Source: Desulfocapsaceae bacterium | GTDB taxonomy: Bacteria; Desulfobacterota; Desulfobulbia; Desulfobulbales; Desulfocapsaceae | DNA: 39,773 bases | Assembly (NCBI GenBank): GCA_028697885.1 | Contig: JAQVER010000031.1 | Span: 1 to 39,773, forward strand | Direction: 5' to 3' | Shown: positions 23,970 through 32,965 of the stretch, piece after piece | Numbering within the stretch: the first letter of the stretch is position 1 | How the letters are laid out: each line of letters opens with the position of its first letter | The notes under the pieces: model-generated | The model's input: only the letters and a program-made list of their open reading frames with translations | Database searches by the model: none | Told to the model about the DNA's origin: nothing | Position numbers and translations under genes: made by a program

Positions 23970-26378
23970 TTACTGTCCCGGGAGGTTGATACCAAAGGGG
24001 TTGCCAATATTTGCCAGGTTGAACAGCAACATAATGCCCTGGTCGCCGGGAGTATAATTGGAACGCAGTTCAACAGACCAGCATGATGGTTGATAGATGA
24101 GGGAAATATTTTGTTCTATGGTCTGAGATTGGGAGAGTGAATGTTCGATCTGGTAGGCGGCGGAAATGGTGTCAATGATCTTGGCTTTCAATGTGATGTT
24201 GATCTGATGGATATCATCGAGACTATAATTGTAATAAGGATAAACAGCGCTTGGTATGTTGCTGTAGTAGTTGTTTGTGCTGCTATAGGGCGAACCTAAT
24301 ATTTTCTCGGCACTGCTGTAACGATAATCCAAACCGAGAGAATCACCACGACTGTTATGGTAATTACTGGCTAAGCTGTAAAAAGTAGTTCCTTCACCAT
24401 ATATGCCGATATCTGTTTTATAAGAGAGTGAAAAATTATTGGCTGGAGCCCAGCCAAGTTCGAAACTAACAGGGGTTAGTGGATGGTCAGAGTATTCCTC
24501 TCGGAGATCATAGCTTTCCCAAATCTTGAAATAGGCGTAGTCGCGGCCTGAGTTTCTTGTGTTATCGGTAAAGAGTTCAAAGAAATTATTGACCCCGTAG
24601 GTGATGGCGTTGCTGTCAGTGATGCGGTCCACTTCATCAAATAAGGGGAGGTCGTCTTGGTTGGTTTTGGGCAGATAGTCATATTGGACATAGGGGCGAA
24701 GCCGATGATCCCAGCTTGCAGCTTCGTCCCAATTCAGGTCAAAATTCCGAAGCAGGGTGGTGCCAACCTCGCCATGCAGGTTAAAGAGAGAACGATTAGG
24801 GCTATCGTCTTGATCCCAGATTCCGTCTCCGTAAGTCTTAACCATATAAGAGGTCTGCCGTACCCCGACTTCTGCTCGTGACTCAAGATAAGGGCTTAAA
24901 GGTACAGGGGTACTGAGGCGGGGAAAGAGGTCGAGGCGATGGCCGCCGACTCCATCCTTTCGCCAGTAATTGACATAGTCCGCATTCCAGTCAACGGTAA
25001 AAGAGGTTTCAGCCAGGGGGAGAGAACCGGTGAAGTCCAGTCCCGGCAGTTTCCAGAGAGGAGTCGGTGAGGATTCGTATGCGCGTACATCGTTAATGGC
25101 TAAAAAATTAGTTTCCAAAGACATGGAGTCCCATGTCTTGAGCACCTTCATAGTGTTGATGCGCTGATCCTCTGTCCTGTTTTGGAAATTACGGCCATAC
25201 ATGGCCAGAAAGCGATTATCGGTTTGAGTGAAACCGGTGAAGCCGGTGTTGAACTCTGTCAGGTAGTCACGATCAGAGACGACATCAAGGTCGATACGGG
25301 TGTACAAATCGTTAACAAGATCATGGTCAATCTTTCCTCGGAGCCAGTATCGGTCTTCATTGGTGTGGGTGTAACCTCTTTCCAGATTATGACCGTATTC
25401 GGAAGGAACAGAGAGTTTGTCTTGGAGAAAGCTGCCCATGAACGTCCCTTTTTGTGCTTCTCCCAAAACATAGCGGAACTCCATACCGGGCATGAAGCCT
25501 CGCTCCGCGTGGTATTCAGGAAAGAGGGTCAGGTCGGTGGAGTCAGAGACATTAACAAACAGCGGCAGGTCAAATCCAAAACCATTGCGATCGGAGACGG
25601 AGATCTCGGGGAACATCAGACCTGTCTGGCGCTTATTCTTGGCAGGCAGAATCATCCAGGGCGTGTAAAGTATTGGAACATCTTTTACCCGAAAAGTGGC
25701 ATTTCTCATAACGGCGTAACCACCTTCGGTGATGGTGGTATCGGTGCTGGCAAAGCTCCAGGGTGGAGCTTCATTGTTTTCCAGTTTGCAGGTGATGACC
25801 CAGCCGTTTTCGATATGATAGGTGTTGAATCCTGTCTTCTCAATAGTCTTTCCTTCCAGGTGCAGGTCCAAGGATTTACGCAGGATGGTGGCATCGGTAA
25901 ATGTCCCGGTTTCCTTGTTAAGGTCGACCACTCCCTCTTCAGCCTTGATTTCATCGTCAGCGCCCTTGATGGCCACATGACCGCGGGCCTTGATAGAACT
26001 TCGATCTACGTCATAGGCAATCCAGTCAGCCTGGATAGTAACTTTGGTCTCATAGCGAGGTGTTGTATGTGTCTCTAATGCTTGTCCTGTGGTTGCTTCC
26101 GGGGCAGGGGGCGTCTCTTCCAGAAGTTCTGCCCATTGCTTATTTCTCTGCTGGTTCTTTGGCAGCTCCGGTGGTAGCTGCTCCCTTTTAATGAGAACCA
26201 CATTACCCTCAGCAATAATGGATCGAGGGTCTTCGTAGCGGGTGATTTTGTCCGCAGCAATTTGCCACTCCTCAGTAGTGACAGTTTCGGCAAGGCCATT
26301 GCAGGTTGGGAGTGACAGGGCTGTCAAAGAGGTCAAGCAGAGCAGATGGCAGAGACGGGAGTGGTAGAACTTTGTCAC
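23970..26378 (-). CDS. lptD: LPS-assembly protein LptD
   Basis: The protein of about 802 residues places lipopolysaccharide in the outer leaflet of the outer membrane. A GTG at 26378 is preceded by AAAGGAG and opens a signal peptide (HLLCLTSLTALSLPTCNGLA); the frame reaches to 26408 but lacks these features. An N-terminal OstA-like jellyroll (DPRSIIAEGNVVLIKREQ, YDVDRSSIKARGHVAIKGAD) is followed by the long LptD barrel with YTPWMILPAKNKRQTGLMFP and many alternating aromatic strands. The jellyroll contains a roughly 40-residue insertion rich in Pro, Glu and Gln. It heads an operon with a DHH protein, mltB, mltA and a methyltransferase. Confidence 0.93.
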   Translation of the reverse strand: MTKFYHSRLCHLLCLTSLTALSLPTCNGLAETVTTEEWQIAADKITRYEDPRSIIAEGNVVLIKREQLPPELPKNQQRNKQWAELLEETPPAPEATTGQALETHTTPRYETKVTIQADWIAYDVDRSSIKARGHVAIKGADDEIKAEEGVVDLNKETGTFTDATILRKSLDLHLEGKTIEKTGFNTYHIENGWVITCKLENNEAPPWSFASTDTTITEGGYAVMRNATFRVKDVPILYTPWMILPAKNKRQTGLMFPEISVSDRNGFGFDLPLFVNVSDSTDLTLFPEYHAERGFMPGMEFRYVLGEAQKGTFMGSFLQDKLSVPSEYGHNLERGYTHTNEDRYWLRGKIDHDLVNDLYTRIDLDVVSDRDYLTEFNTGFTGFTQTDNRFLAMYGRNFQNRTEDQRINTMKVLKTWDSMSLETNFLAINDVRAYESSPTPLWKLPGLDFTGSLPLAETSFTVDWNADYVNYWRKDGVGGHRLDLFPRLSTPVPLSPYLESRAEVGVRQTSYMVKTYGDGIWDQDDSPNRSLFNLHGEVGTTLLRNFDLNWDEAASWDHRLRPYVQYDYLPKTNQDDLPLFDEVDRITDSNAITYGVNNFFELFTDNTRNSGRDYAYFKIWESYDLREEYSDHPLTPVSFELGWAPANNFSLSYKTDIGIYGEGTTFYSLASNYHNSRGDSLGLDYRYSSAEKILGSPYSSTNNYYSNIPSAVYPYYNYSLDDIHQINITLKAKIIDTISAAYQIEHSLSQSQTIEQNISLIYQPSCWSVELRSNYTPGDQGIMLLFNLANIGNPFGINLPGQ

Positions 26379-27268
26379 AGTGAACTCCTTTGCGGAAATG
26401 AATAGCAAATATTTTATGGGACTTCAAACCGGTCTGACTGACTGTTAATAGCTGTCAGAAGCGGATTGTCTGTCAGAGATGCACTTTGTTCAGGTAGTTA
26501 GAGATAAAAAGTCTTTTCGGGACGGAACTCTTTAAAATTATTAATTGAGCAATTTGAATAATTATAAAAATAGATCTATGTAGAAAGACTTTACTTAATC
26601 AGGTTGAATGTTTCAAGTTATTCGTGTCTAAAAGTGTGTTATTGTTACTTGATATGACATGTTTTTGAAAGTTGCGTGTTTTGCCAGTAGAATTCTGAGA
26701 CGCAAGAAACATCTTGTCTTAATGTGGCTCTCTGTTGCGTGTGGTTATTGAGGGGTGTGATCTGAAAATTCTTCGACAGGATCGTATGGACAATGTGGTG
26801 GCCGATTGAAGCTTGGGGCGGAGGCAGATAGTGACTTGTCATCTCAAGGTTATTTTCTACCTGGTGTCGGCCTAGTGAAGGGGTAGAATTCGTTCTTGAA
26901 TGGTTTTTAAAAATTCGTTTCTGAGTTCTGAAAACATGCCTGCATCTTGTGCACGGTATTCGTATAACTACGATATCGTGCACAAGATGCTTAGAAAAAA
27001 ATGGTGCTAAAGGTAAAATCTTATTCATGAGGGACATGATGAATTCTATTGATTATGCTGGACGGTTGCAACGGTTGGTTAGAGAATGTAAAGGAATATG
27101 TGAAAATATAATACTAATTTAGTGGCCGCTGGACACTGAAGAGTTACCGCTGACGATTTACCTTGATAATGCGTGGGGATTGTTTTATTTTTCGAATAAT
27201 GTGTATTGTGATTGCTGTTGAAGAAAAATAGTCTTTTTCTGCCGTAAGGCATTTAGTGTTATGAATCG
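26379..27268. other. Gene-poor 0.9-kb region upstream of lptD
   Basis: This divergent intergenic region is far longer than needed for two promoters. It holds the long palindrome at 26942-26990. A minus-strand open frame (26645-27037) has no ribosome-binding site and a composition unlike its neighbours, so it is not called as a gene. I recognise no RNA gene or insertion sequence here. Confidence 0.5.
26942..26990. repeat. Long imperfect palindrome with perfect 14-bp outer arms
   Basis: GCATCTTGTGCACG (26942-26955) and its exact reverse complement (26977-26990) flank 21 bases that continue the symmetry with one mismatch and one unpaired base down to a TAAC centre. It has no T-run on either side, so it is not a standard terminator. 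It could form a cruciform or RNA hairpin, or be a recombinase or regulator site. Confidence 0.8.
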
Positions 27269-28237
27269 ATGAAATATCTTTTTGGCCCGGTCTACTCCAG
27301 GCGCCTTGGCCATTCATTGGGCATTGATCTGCTTCCTCCAAAAATCTGTAGCCTCAACTGTGTTTATTGTGAAGTCGGTCCAACCACTGACCTGACCTGT
27401 GAACGTAAAGAATACGTTCCCACAGAAGAAATCTTGAAAGAGATTGATCAGGTCCTGGCTAAAGGGGAATCTGAGCGGCGCATTGATGTGTTTACCCTGA
27501 CTGCGATGGGTGAGCCGACATTGCATACCGGTTTAGGTAAAATTATTGCCTATTTGAAAGAAAAGACGGATAAGCCAGTCGCTGTTCTCACCAACGGGAC
27601 ACTTTTCTTTGATCCTCAAGTCCGTGCTGAGCTGTCAGCTGCCGATATTGTGATTCCTTCCCTTGATGCGGCCAGGCAGGAGAGTTTTGATCGGGTGAAC
27701 CAACCAGCGTCTGCAGTGAACCTTGATCAGGTGATTGAAGGCTTGGCCCTCTTCAGTCGTGAATTTCGGGGAGAAGTCTGGCTTGAGATCCTGTTGGTCC
27801 GAGATATGAATGACAGCCTTGAGGATCTTGTGGCCTTGCAACAGGCAGTGCAGAAGATACATCCGGCACGGATTCAGTTGAATACAGTGGCCAGACCACC
27901 GATGGATGGCCGTGCTCGGCCTGTGACCCGAGAAGTGATGGAACAGGCTGCATCAATGCTTGCTGATGGTTATGATGGTCGTGTGGATATCCTGGTTGAC
28001 TTTCAGGCTATTGACAAAAAAGAAATTGGGCAGGGAAAGCAGTTGCAGGCGACGCTCGTTGAGGACATCGCGGCTTTGCTGCAGCGCCGGCCCTGCCCCA
28101 TTGAAGAGATTGATAAGGCCCTGCATGTGCAGGACTTGGCGATGACGAAAGCATGTGTGCAGATGCTGGTTGTTGCCGGCAGGATTGAGAAGAAAATTTA
28201 TAATGATAAAGAATTTTATCAGCAGGTAACTATCTGA
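27269..28237 (+). CDS. Radical SAM protein
   Basis: The 322-residue protein has the radical SAM cluster motif C27-x3-C31-x2-C34 (ICSLNCVYCEVG), preceded by the family block FGPVYSRRLGHSLGIDLLPP. It continues with the SAM-contacting strand TAMGEPTLH and barrel segments such as VLTNGTL and VWLEILLVRDMND. The C-terminal quarter (RPCPIEEIDKAL...AGRIEKKIYND) looks like a small winged-helix. The N-terminal block resembles a widespread bacterial radical SAM group (wybutosine-synthesis-like in old annotations) whose reaction is undefined. No cluster of obvious substrates lies beside it. The start lacks a good ribosome-binding site, but the conserved block begins within five residues of it. Confidence 0.88.
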   Translation: MKYLFGPVYSRRLGHSLGIDLLPPKICSLNCVYCEVGPTTDLTCERKEYVPTEEILKEIDQVLAKGESERRIDVFTLTAMGEPTLHTGLGKIIAYLKEKTDKPVAVLTNGTLFFDPQVRAELSAADIVIPSLDAARQESFDRVNQPASAVNLDQVIEGLALFSREFRGEVWLEILLVRDMNDSLEDLVALQQAVQKIHPARIQLNTVARPPMDGRARPVTREVMEQAASMLADGYDGRVDILVDFQAIDKKEIGQGKQLQATLVEDIAALLQRRPCPIEEIDKALHVQDLAMTKACVQMLVVAGRIEKKIYNDKEFYQQVTI

Positions 28238-28407
28238 AGGAAACTATGAAAAGATGTCCTTATGTTCACTGGAACGGGATGTTGAATTTTTCATGGTGTC
28301 CTGAATACGTATTGAGGAATGTTGATGGGGTGGATGCCGCGTAAAGGGATCCCATTCCATGGAAGGCGTCGGCTTGTAAGGTAGTGGCGTCTATTTATTT
28401 ACGATAG

Positions 28408-28432
28408 CCTGCAATGGAAATTGGCTTGCAGG
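28408..28432 (+). repeat. Small hairpin in the RNase E/G leader
   Basis: CCTGCAA (28408-28414) and TTGCAGG (28426-28432) form a 7-bp stem, about 70 bases before the proposed start of the RNase E/G gene. A role in leader-based autoregulation, as known for E. coli RNase E, is only a possibility. Confidence 0.4.
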
Positions 28433-28502
28433 GTGTCATGAAGTATCCAGTATCATGTTGTCCGTCCAAGGAAACACGGTGCTTGGGTCAAGGAAAGTGA
28501 GA

Positions 28503-30830
28503 ATGACTGAGAAGAAAATAAGTCCTGAGAGTGAAGCTTCACCAGAGCAGGGCGAAAAAAAGGTTAGGGCAACAACAGGAGCCTGGTGGAAGAGCTCTGT
28601 TGCCGATGAGGCAAGACAAGAGTCTGGAGGTAGAGAGCAGGCACCGGTTTCTGGGGTGGCACCAGAGGCCACTGCGCCAGCCAAAAAAGCGCCCAGAAGA
28701 CCTGCTCGACCGAGGAAGAAAAAAACAGAGCTTACCCCTGAGGTGATTGCTCCTGGCCTTGTATCGCAGGCTGGAGAGAAATTATCCCCGGAAGGAGAAA
28801 AAGGAGCTGCTGGCCAGACTGAAGCGCAAGGAGAAGAGGCCGTCGCAGAGATAAATCCGCAACCGAACAAGAATGGCAGGCGACCTGCCCGGCCGAGGAG
28901 GAAAAAGTCAGAAGCAGTTTCCCTGGCTGGAGAGATTGTTGCTGAGGGAATAGCTGCCAGTGGCGTGTCTGAGCTGCCAGAACATCTGGAAACGGTTGTA
29001 GAGCAACCAGCAAGTCCTGACCAGGTTGTTGAAAAGGTGAAGCGACCTTCCCGGTCGCGGGGGAGGAGAAAGCCGGCCCCGGGAAATATTGACATTCAGG
29101 ACGAGGAAAGATCTCCAGGGCAAGAGCTGTCGGAAGTGGTTGCAGAAAAAACAGCAAGTCCCGATCAGGTCGTTGAAAAGGCGAAGCGTCCTTCCCGGTC
29201 ACGGGGGCGGAGAAAACCCGTCCAGGAGAATATTGACATTCAGGACGAAGAAAATGATGAGGTCCCTGATGTCGAAGATGAAAAGGTGGTCAAGGGCACG
29301 ATCAGCAGGTTGTTAATCAATGCGGAGGAACCGGAAGAATGCCGAATCGCCCTGCTGGAAGATGGTCGACTGGAATCTCTTCATGTCTCAACTGTTGCCA
29401 AAGAGCATACGAAAAGCAATATCTACAAGGCCAGGATTGTGGCGGTAGAGTCGAACCTGCAGGCTGCTTTTATTGATTATGGGACTGAGAAGAACGGCTT
29501 CCTGCCCTTCAGTGAAATCCATCCAGAGTATTATCGACAAGATCTCAGTGAGAAAACCCTGAAATTGATTGAACAGCATCAGTGGAAAAATCTGAATATC
29601 AATGAGGTGCTGGAGCGAGGTCAGGAGATGCTGGTGCAGGTCGTGAAAGAAGAGGTGGGGAATAAAGGCGCCAATATGACCACGTATCTTTCACTGCCGG
29701 GACGCTGCGTGGTGCTGATGCCCGGTTCGGATTCTGCCGGGATCTCAAGGAAAATTACTGGTGAAGAGCGACGTTCGCAGTTGCGCGAGATTATGGACAG
29801 CCTGGAGATCCCCGAAGGAATTGGCTGGATCGTGCGCACCGCCAGTTTTGATCTGACTGAAACTTCTCTGGCCAAGGATGTCAAGTATCTGTTGAAGCTC
29901 TGGGGGGAGATCAAAGGGAAAGGGCAGACCATGGACGGAGTTGGTCTTGTCTATCAGGACCAGGATTGTGTCCTGCGCTTCCTTCGGGAACATTTCGATC
30001 CAGAGATCAGAGAGATCCTCGTGGATGATCTGGCCGCCATGGAAAAGGTCCGGGATTTCATCGAAATGTTGCCGGACAAACAAAAAAATACCAAGGTCAG
30101 ACTGCACAAGGGTGCCCGTCCCATTTTCAATCAGTACAATGTGGAAGATCAGATCGAATCGATCTATCAACCGCAGGTCTTTCTGCCATCGGGTGGATCA
30201 ATTGTCATTGATCCCACGGAGGCTCTGGTGGCTATTGATGTGAATTCTGGATCCACCGGCAAAGGTCAGAATTTTGAAGATTCAATCTTCAAGGCCAACA
30301 TGGAGGCGGCAGCAGAGCTTGCCCGCCAGCTGCGGCTTCGGGATTTGGGTGGCTTAATCGTGGTCGATTTCATCGATATGCGGAGTCAGAAGAATATACG
30401 TGAGGTGGAGAAGCAGGTCAAGGTGGCCATGAAACGCGATAAGGCCAAGGTGGATATCAGCCGGATCTCTAAATTTGGCTTGATGCAGATCTCCCGGCAG
30501 AAACTTGGCGCTCCTGTTGAGGCCCTCAATTATCAGGTCTGCCCGCATTGCATAGGACGTGGTGTGGTACGTTCAGTGGAGACCCTGGCCCTCTTTTATC
30601 TGCGCCGAATGCAGACCGGTGCCAGCCGTAAGATGGTTGGCCGGGTAGAGTGTCGTTTTCCCCTTGATGTCGCCCATTATCTTCTAAATAATAAACGGCA
30701 TGAATTGATCGATCTGGAAAACAGGCACAAGATTTCAGTGGATATCATCGCTGATCCTGCCTTGAAACCGGCGGATCATGAGATCATCTTTCATAAGGGT
30801 GAAACAGATCGGCAGGTAAAAGAATCTTAG
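28503..30830 (+). CDS. rng: Ribonuclease E/G with a repeat-bearing basic N-terminal extension
   Basis: The catalytic half starts near residue 255 and matches RNase E/G: an S1 RNA-binding domain (IYKARIVAVESNLQAAFIDY), the sensor and RNase H-like regions, catalytic aspartates at about D579 (AIDVNSGSTGKG) and D622 (IVVDFIDMRSQ), and the zinc-link CPHC at 680-683. It performs 5'-end-dependent RNA cleavage in rRNA maturation and mRNA decay. The first ~230 residues are unusual: Pro/Arg/Lys-rich patches (RPARPRKKK, RPARPRRKK) and two 48-residue tandem repeats with SPDQVVEK and RPSRSRGRRKP. The start at 28503 is chosen for its AAGGA site; an ATG at 28455 in the same frame lacks one. Whether it is functionally RNase E or G is not resolved. 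Confidence 0.9.
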   Translation: MTEKKISPESEASPEQGEKKVRATTGAWWKSSVADEARQESGGREQAPVSGVAPEATAPAKKAPRRPARPRKKKTELTPEVIAPGLVSQAGEKLSPEGEKGAAGQTEAQGEEAVAEINPQPNKNGRRPARPRRKKSEAVSLAGEIVAEGIAASGVSELPEHLETVVEQPASPDQVVEKVKRPSRSRGRRKPAPGNIDIQDEERSPGQELSEVVAEKTASPDQVVEKAKRPSRSRGRRKPVQENIDIQDEENDEVPDVEDEKVVKGTISRLLINAEEPEECRIALLEDGRLESLHVSTVAKEHTKSNIYKARIVAVESNLQAAFIDYGTEKNGFLPFSEIHPEYYRQDLSEKTLKLIEQHQWKNLNINEVLERGQEMLVQVVKEEVGNKGANMTTYLSLPGRCVVLMPGSDSAGISRKITGEERRSQLREIMDSLEIPEGIGWIVRTASFDLTETSLAKDVKYLLKLWGEIKGKGQTMDGVGLVYQDQDCVLRFLREHFDPEIREILVDDLAAMEKVRDFIEMLPDKQKNTKVRLHKGARPIFNQYNVEDQIESIYQPQVFLPSGGSIVIDPTEALVAIDVNSGSTGKGQNFEDSIFKANMEAAAELARQLRLRDLGGLIVVDFIDMRSQKNIREVEKQVKVAMKRDKAKVDISRISKFGLMQISRQKLGAPVEALNYQVCPHCIGRGVVRSVETLALFYLRRMQTGASRKMVGRVECRFPLDVAHYLLNNKRHELIDLENRHKISVDIIADPALKPADHEIIFHKGETDRQVKES
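29009..29250 (+). repeat. 144-bp tandem repeat inside the RNase E/G gene
   Basis: About 98 bases starting at 29009 recur at 29153 with mostly synonymous or conservative differences. Both copies encode ASPDQVVEK, RPSRSRGRRKP and NIDIQDEE. The repeat keeps the frame and ends before the S1 domain. Confidence 0.85.
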
Positions 30831-30853
30831 AAATCTGCTGTGGTATGTGCTGA

Positions 30854-30896
30854 GCACCTTGAGCTTTGAATAAAGGTTTTTCATATTTCAAGGTGC
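30854..30896 (+). terminator. Weak candidate terminator after the RNase E/G gene
   Basis: GCACCTTGA (30854-30862) pairs exactly with TCAAGGTGC (30888-30896) across a 25-base loop. A T-rich tract is inside the loop rather than after the stem, so termination is uncertain; it could instead be an RNA processing or regulatory hairpin. Confidence 0.35.
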
Positions 30897-30950
30897 CCTT
30901 GTTATCCTTTGTTCTTCAACCTTTATCTGTCGACCTGAACCGATCTCTTT

Positions 30951-31646
30951 ATGGAACTGCAGAATAAAGCAGTGATTTTTATTGGTGAATTGCGCAAATC
31001 TCTGCGGGCATTGGGGATAGGTGTCTTTGCCGTAACGATTGTAATCTTTTTCCTTACTCCTGATCTGCTGCGAGTGGTTCAGCACCATCTTGCCGAAAAA
31101 CTCTATTTCTTTAGCGTGGCTGGTCCGTTTCTCGCCCATGTGAAACTGGCGGCTTTTTCTGCCATTTATGGACTGGTGCCTTGGCTCATGGCGGTTTTTT
31201 GGCGTGCTATAGGAAAACCGTTTGGGGTTGAGGGGGCACCGTTATTCTTTTTTATTCTCTTTACTACCCTGCTTTTTTATGCAGGAACGCTGTTTTGTTA
31301 TTTTGTGACCCTGCCCTATGGAATTAATTTTCTCCTTGGCTTTGGTTCGGAACAGTTGCGACCGGTTATCTCTATCAGTCGTTTTGTAAATTTTGTCACT
31401 CTGTTTCTCCTTGGCTTTGGCGCTATCTTTGAACTTCCTGTCTTTATGGTCTTTCTGGCCAAAGTAGGGCTCTGCCCCCGCAGTTTCTTTGAAAAAAACA
31501 GGCGTTACGCATTGCTGCTTATCGCGATCGTTGCTGCCCTGCTGACCCCGACACCTGATATCGTGAATATGCTGCTCATGGGCGGCCCCCTTTATCTTTT
31601 GTATGAGTCAGGTATCTTGATTCTTTTGCTGATGCGGATAAAATAA
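30951..31646 (+). CDS. tatC: Twin-arginine translocase subunit TatC
   Basis: The 231-residue protein has the TatC layout: a short cytoplasmic N-terminus with FIGELRKSLRALG, the signal-recognising segment, then about six membrane helices (for example LGIGVFAVTIVIFFL, FFFILFTTLLFYAG, ALLLIAIVAALLTP). The conserved F-E-L-P-V in the fourth helix (GAIFELPVFMVFL) and the TPTPDIVNM block near the end are present. It binds twin-arginine signal peptides for export of folded proteins; DsrO in this window carries such a signal. No tatA or tatB is adjacent. Confidence 0.92.
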   Translation: MELQNKAVIFIGELRKSLRALGIGVFAVTIVIFFLTPDLLRVVQHHLAEKLYFFSVAGPFLAHVKLAAFSAIYGLVPWLMAVFWRAIGKPFGVEGAPLFFFILFTTLLFYAGTLFCYFVTLPYGINFLLGFGSEQLRPVISISRFVNFVTLFLLGFGAIFELPVFMVFLAKVGLCPRSFFEKNRRYALLLIAIVAALLTPTPDIVNMLLMGGPLYLLYESGILILLLMRIK

Positions 31647-31678
31647 GAGGGTAGGAGTCTCCAGCAGGGATTAGACTT

Positions 31679-32095
31679 TTAAAATTCTGTCAGATGAAAG
31701 CCATGTTTGTTGAGCAGGGCGGCAGTAACCCCTGTCTTTCCAGAGATTCCACAGGAAGGGCTGTTACTCTTTAAACAGATAGAAGTTATCTGTTGGCTCT
31801 TTGCCAGCAGCAGGGCCTGTTCTGCCCCCTTGATAAATTGTGGGCTTACGTCTAGCCCGTCTCGGGTTATTACTCTTGCTTTTCCCGAGAGGACATCGTT
31901 GCCATCACCCTCAATGATGTTTGCGGCTGTTCTTGGGGTAGGAAGGCCACCCATCTGTTCAGGGCAGAAAGGAATCCAGATCCCATTTTGCAAGTGTTGC
32001 AGACATGCCTTGTCGGGCCGTATCTTGCCGTCATAACGACTACAAAGGCCGACAAGACAGGCGCTGACCAGATAAATGGTGGGTTGAGAGAGCAT
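31679..32095 (-). CDS. DUF523 / TudS-type desulfidase family protein
   Basis: The 138-residue protein matches DUF523, whose characterised member TudS removes sulfur from 2-thiouracil using a [4Fe-4S] cluster held by three cysteines. The three corresponding cysteines are C13 (SACLVG), C44 (FCPEQMGG) and C115 (SPSCG); the substrate region LPTPR follows the second. The spacing fits the characterised enzyme. Whether it acts on thiouracil or another thio-compound is unknown. It converges on tatC with 32 bases between stops. Confidence 0.85.
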   Translation of the reverse strand: MLSQPTIYLVSACLVGLCSRYDGKIRPDKACLQHLQNGIWIPFCPEQMGGLPTPRTAANIIEGDGNDVLSGKARVITRDGLDVSPQFIKGAEQALLLAKSQQITSICLKSNSPSCGISGKTGVTAALLNKHGFHLTEF

Positions 32096-32244
32096 AATGG
32101 AGAAAAAGGTTATTGAGTTGTCTGTTGTCGAACAACTGTTAGGTAATAATCATGGCATATCTATCCATTCTATTGGGCAGGAAACGATATCCTAACATTT
32201 TAGTTAGTTCTGAACGATGAATTACAATGTTTGAGGAGATGTTC

Positions 32245-32577
32245 ATGAAGAAAACTTATAAAACATCTTTATCGCCACTGCAGCAGAAGAAATTGTGTCG
32301 GATCTCGCTTCTGCTTTTTATTATACTCCTCTTCGCCATCTTTTTTACTCCGGGCAAGGGGCTTTATTTTCTGAGAAAGCAGAAGTTGCAAGTTGTCGCT
32401 TTGAATGCTGAAAAGCAGGAGTTGATGGAAAAGAATACTGCTTTGCGTGAAGAGATTAAGCGTTTGAACTCCGATGTCCATTTTCTGGAGGAAGTGGCAA
32501 GAGAACAACGAGGTTTATTAAAAAAAGATGAAATGGTCTTTGACTTTTCACCTAAGGGGCAGAAACAGAAAAAATAA
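32245..32577 (+). CDS. FtsB/DivIC-like septum formation protein
   Basis: The start at 32245 has GAGGAG six bases upstream; the ATG at 32227 lacks a site. The product (110 residues) has a single membrane helix (LLLFIILLFAIFFTP), then a coiled coil (LQVVALNAEKQELMEKNTAL, EEIKRLNSDVHFLEEVAREQ) and the conserved ending RGLLKKDEMVF. This layout is that of the FtsB/DivIC family, which bridges FtsL and FtsQ in the division complex. A Lys/Gln-rich tail follows. It is not adjacent to eno, its frequent neighbour in gammaproteobacteria. Confidence 0.85.
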   Translation: MKKTYKTSLSPLQQKKLCRISLLLFIILLFAIFFTPGKGLYFLRKQKLQVVALNAEKQELMEKNTALREEIKRLNSDVHFLEEVAREQRGLLKKDEMVFDFSPKGQKQKK

Positions 32578-32656
32578 TTTGGAAATTTAATGGAGCGTAC
32601 TACTCCCTCTGCAAATTCTGGGTAGGGATCACACGGATCCCTTAAGGGGGCTATGC

Positions 32657-32869
32657 TCAGGAGAATCCAGAACGGGAAGAACAGCCGGAGAGAGCGCCTG
32701 CAGGAATGGATGTTCCTTTGGTCGGTTGGCTGCTGGTGGCAGAGATTATTTTTTTAATGTTTTTACTGTTGCAGTGTTTGCATCGAATGGTGTCAATAGC
32801 GGAGGCAATGAGTACCAGACTCTCAAAGGTCTGCTTACAGTCGTCGCACTTGAATTCGTAGATAGGCAT
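32657..32869 (-). CDS. FmdB-family zinc ribbon protein
   Basis: The 70-residue protein begins MPIYEFKCDDCKQTFESLV, the standard FmdB opening, with C8-C11 and C30-C33 forming the zinc ribbon. Members are annotated as putative regulators after the formamide/amide operon protein FmdB, but most are uncharacterised. An AAAGGAACC site precedes the ATG. The C-terminus is Ser/Gly-rich and disordered in appearance. Confidence 0.9.
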   Translation of the reverse strand: MPIYEFKCDDCKQTFESLVLIASAIDTIRCKHCNSKNIKKIISATSSQPTKGTSIPAGALSGCSSRSGFS

Positions 32870-32965
32870 TTTGGTTCCTTTTGTAACTTTTTAATGATAC
32901 AAGAAAAGAAGGATTATATCCCTTAAAGCTATTTTTTATTAAGCGATAAATATAATCTGTCTTTT

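Noticed and set aside
26645..27037. A 130-codon minus-strand open frame in the region upstream of lptD
   Set aside because: No ribosome-binding site before its ATG, no recognisable motif, and it runs through the long palindrome at 26942-26990; it is most likely a chance frame.
32623..32645. Inverted repeat AGGGATC/GATCCCT downstream of the FtsB-like gene as a terminator
   Set aside because: The stem is 7 bp but no T-run follows on either strand.
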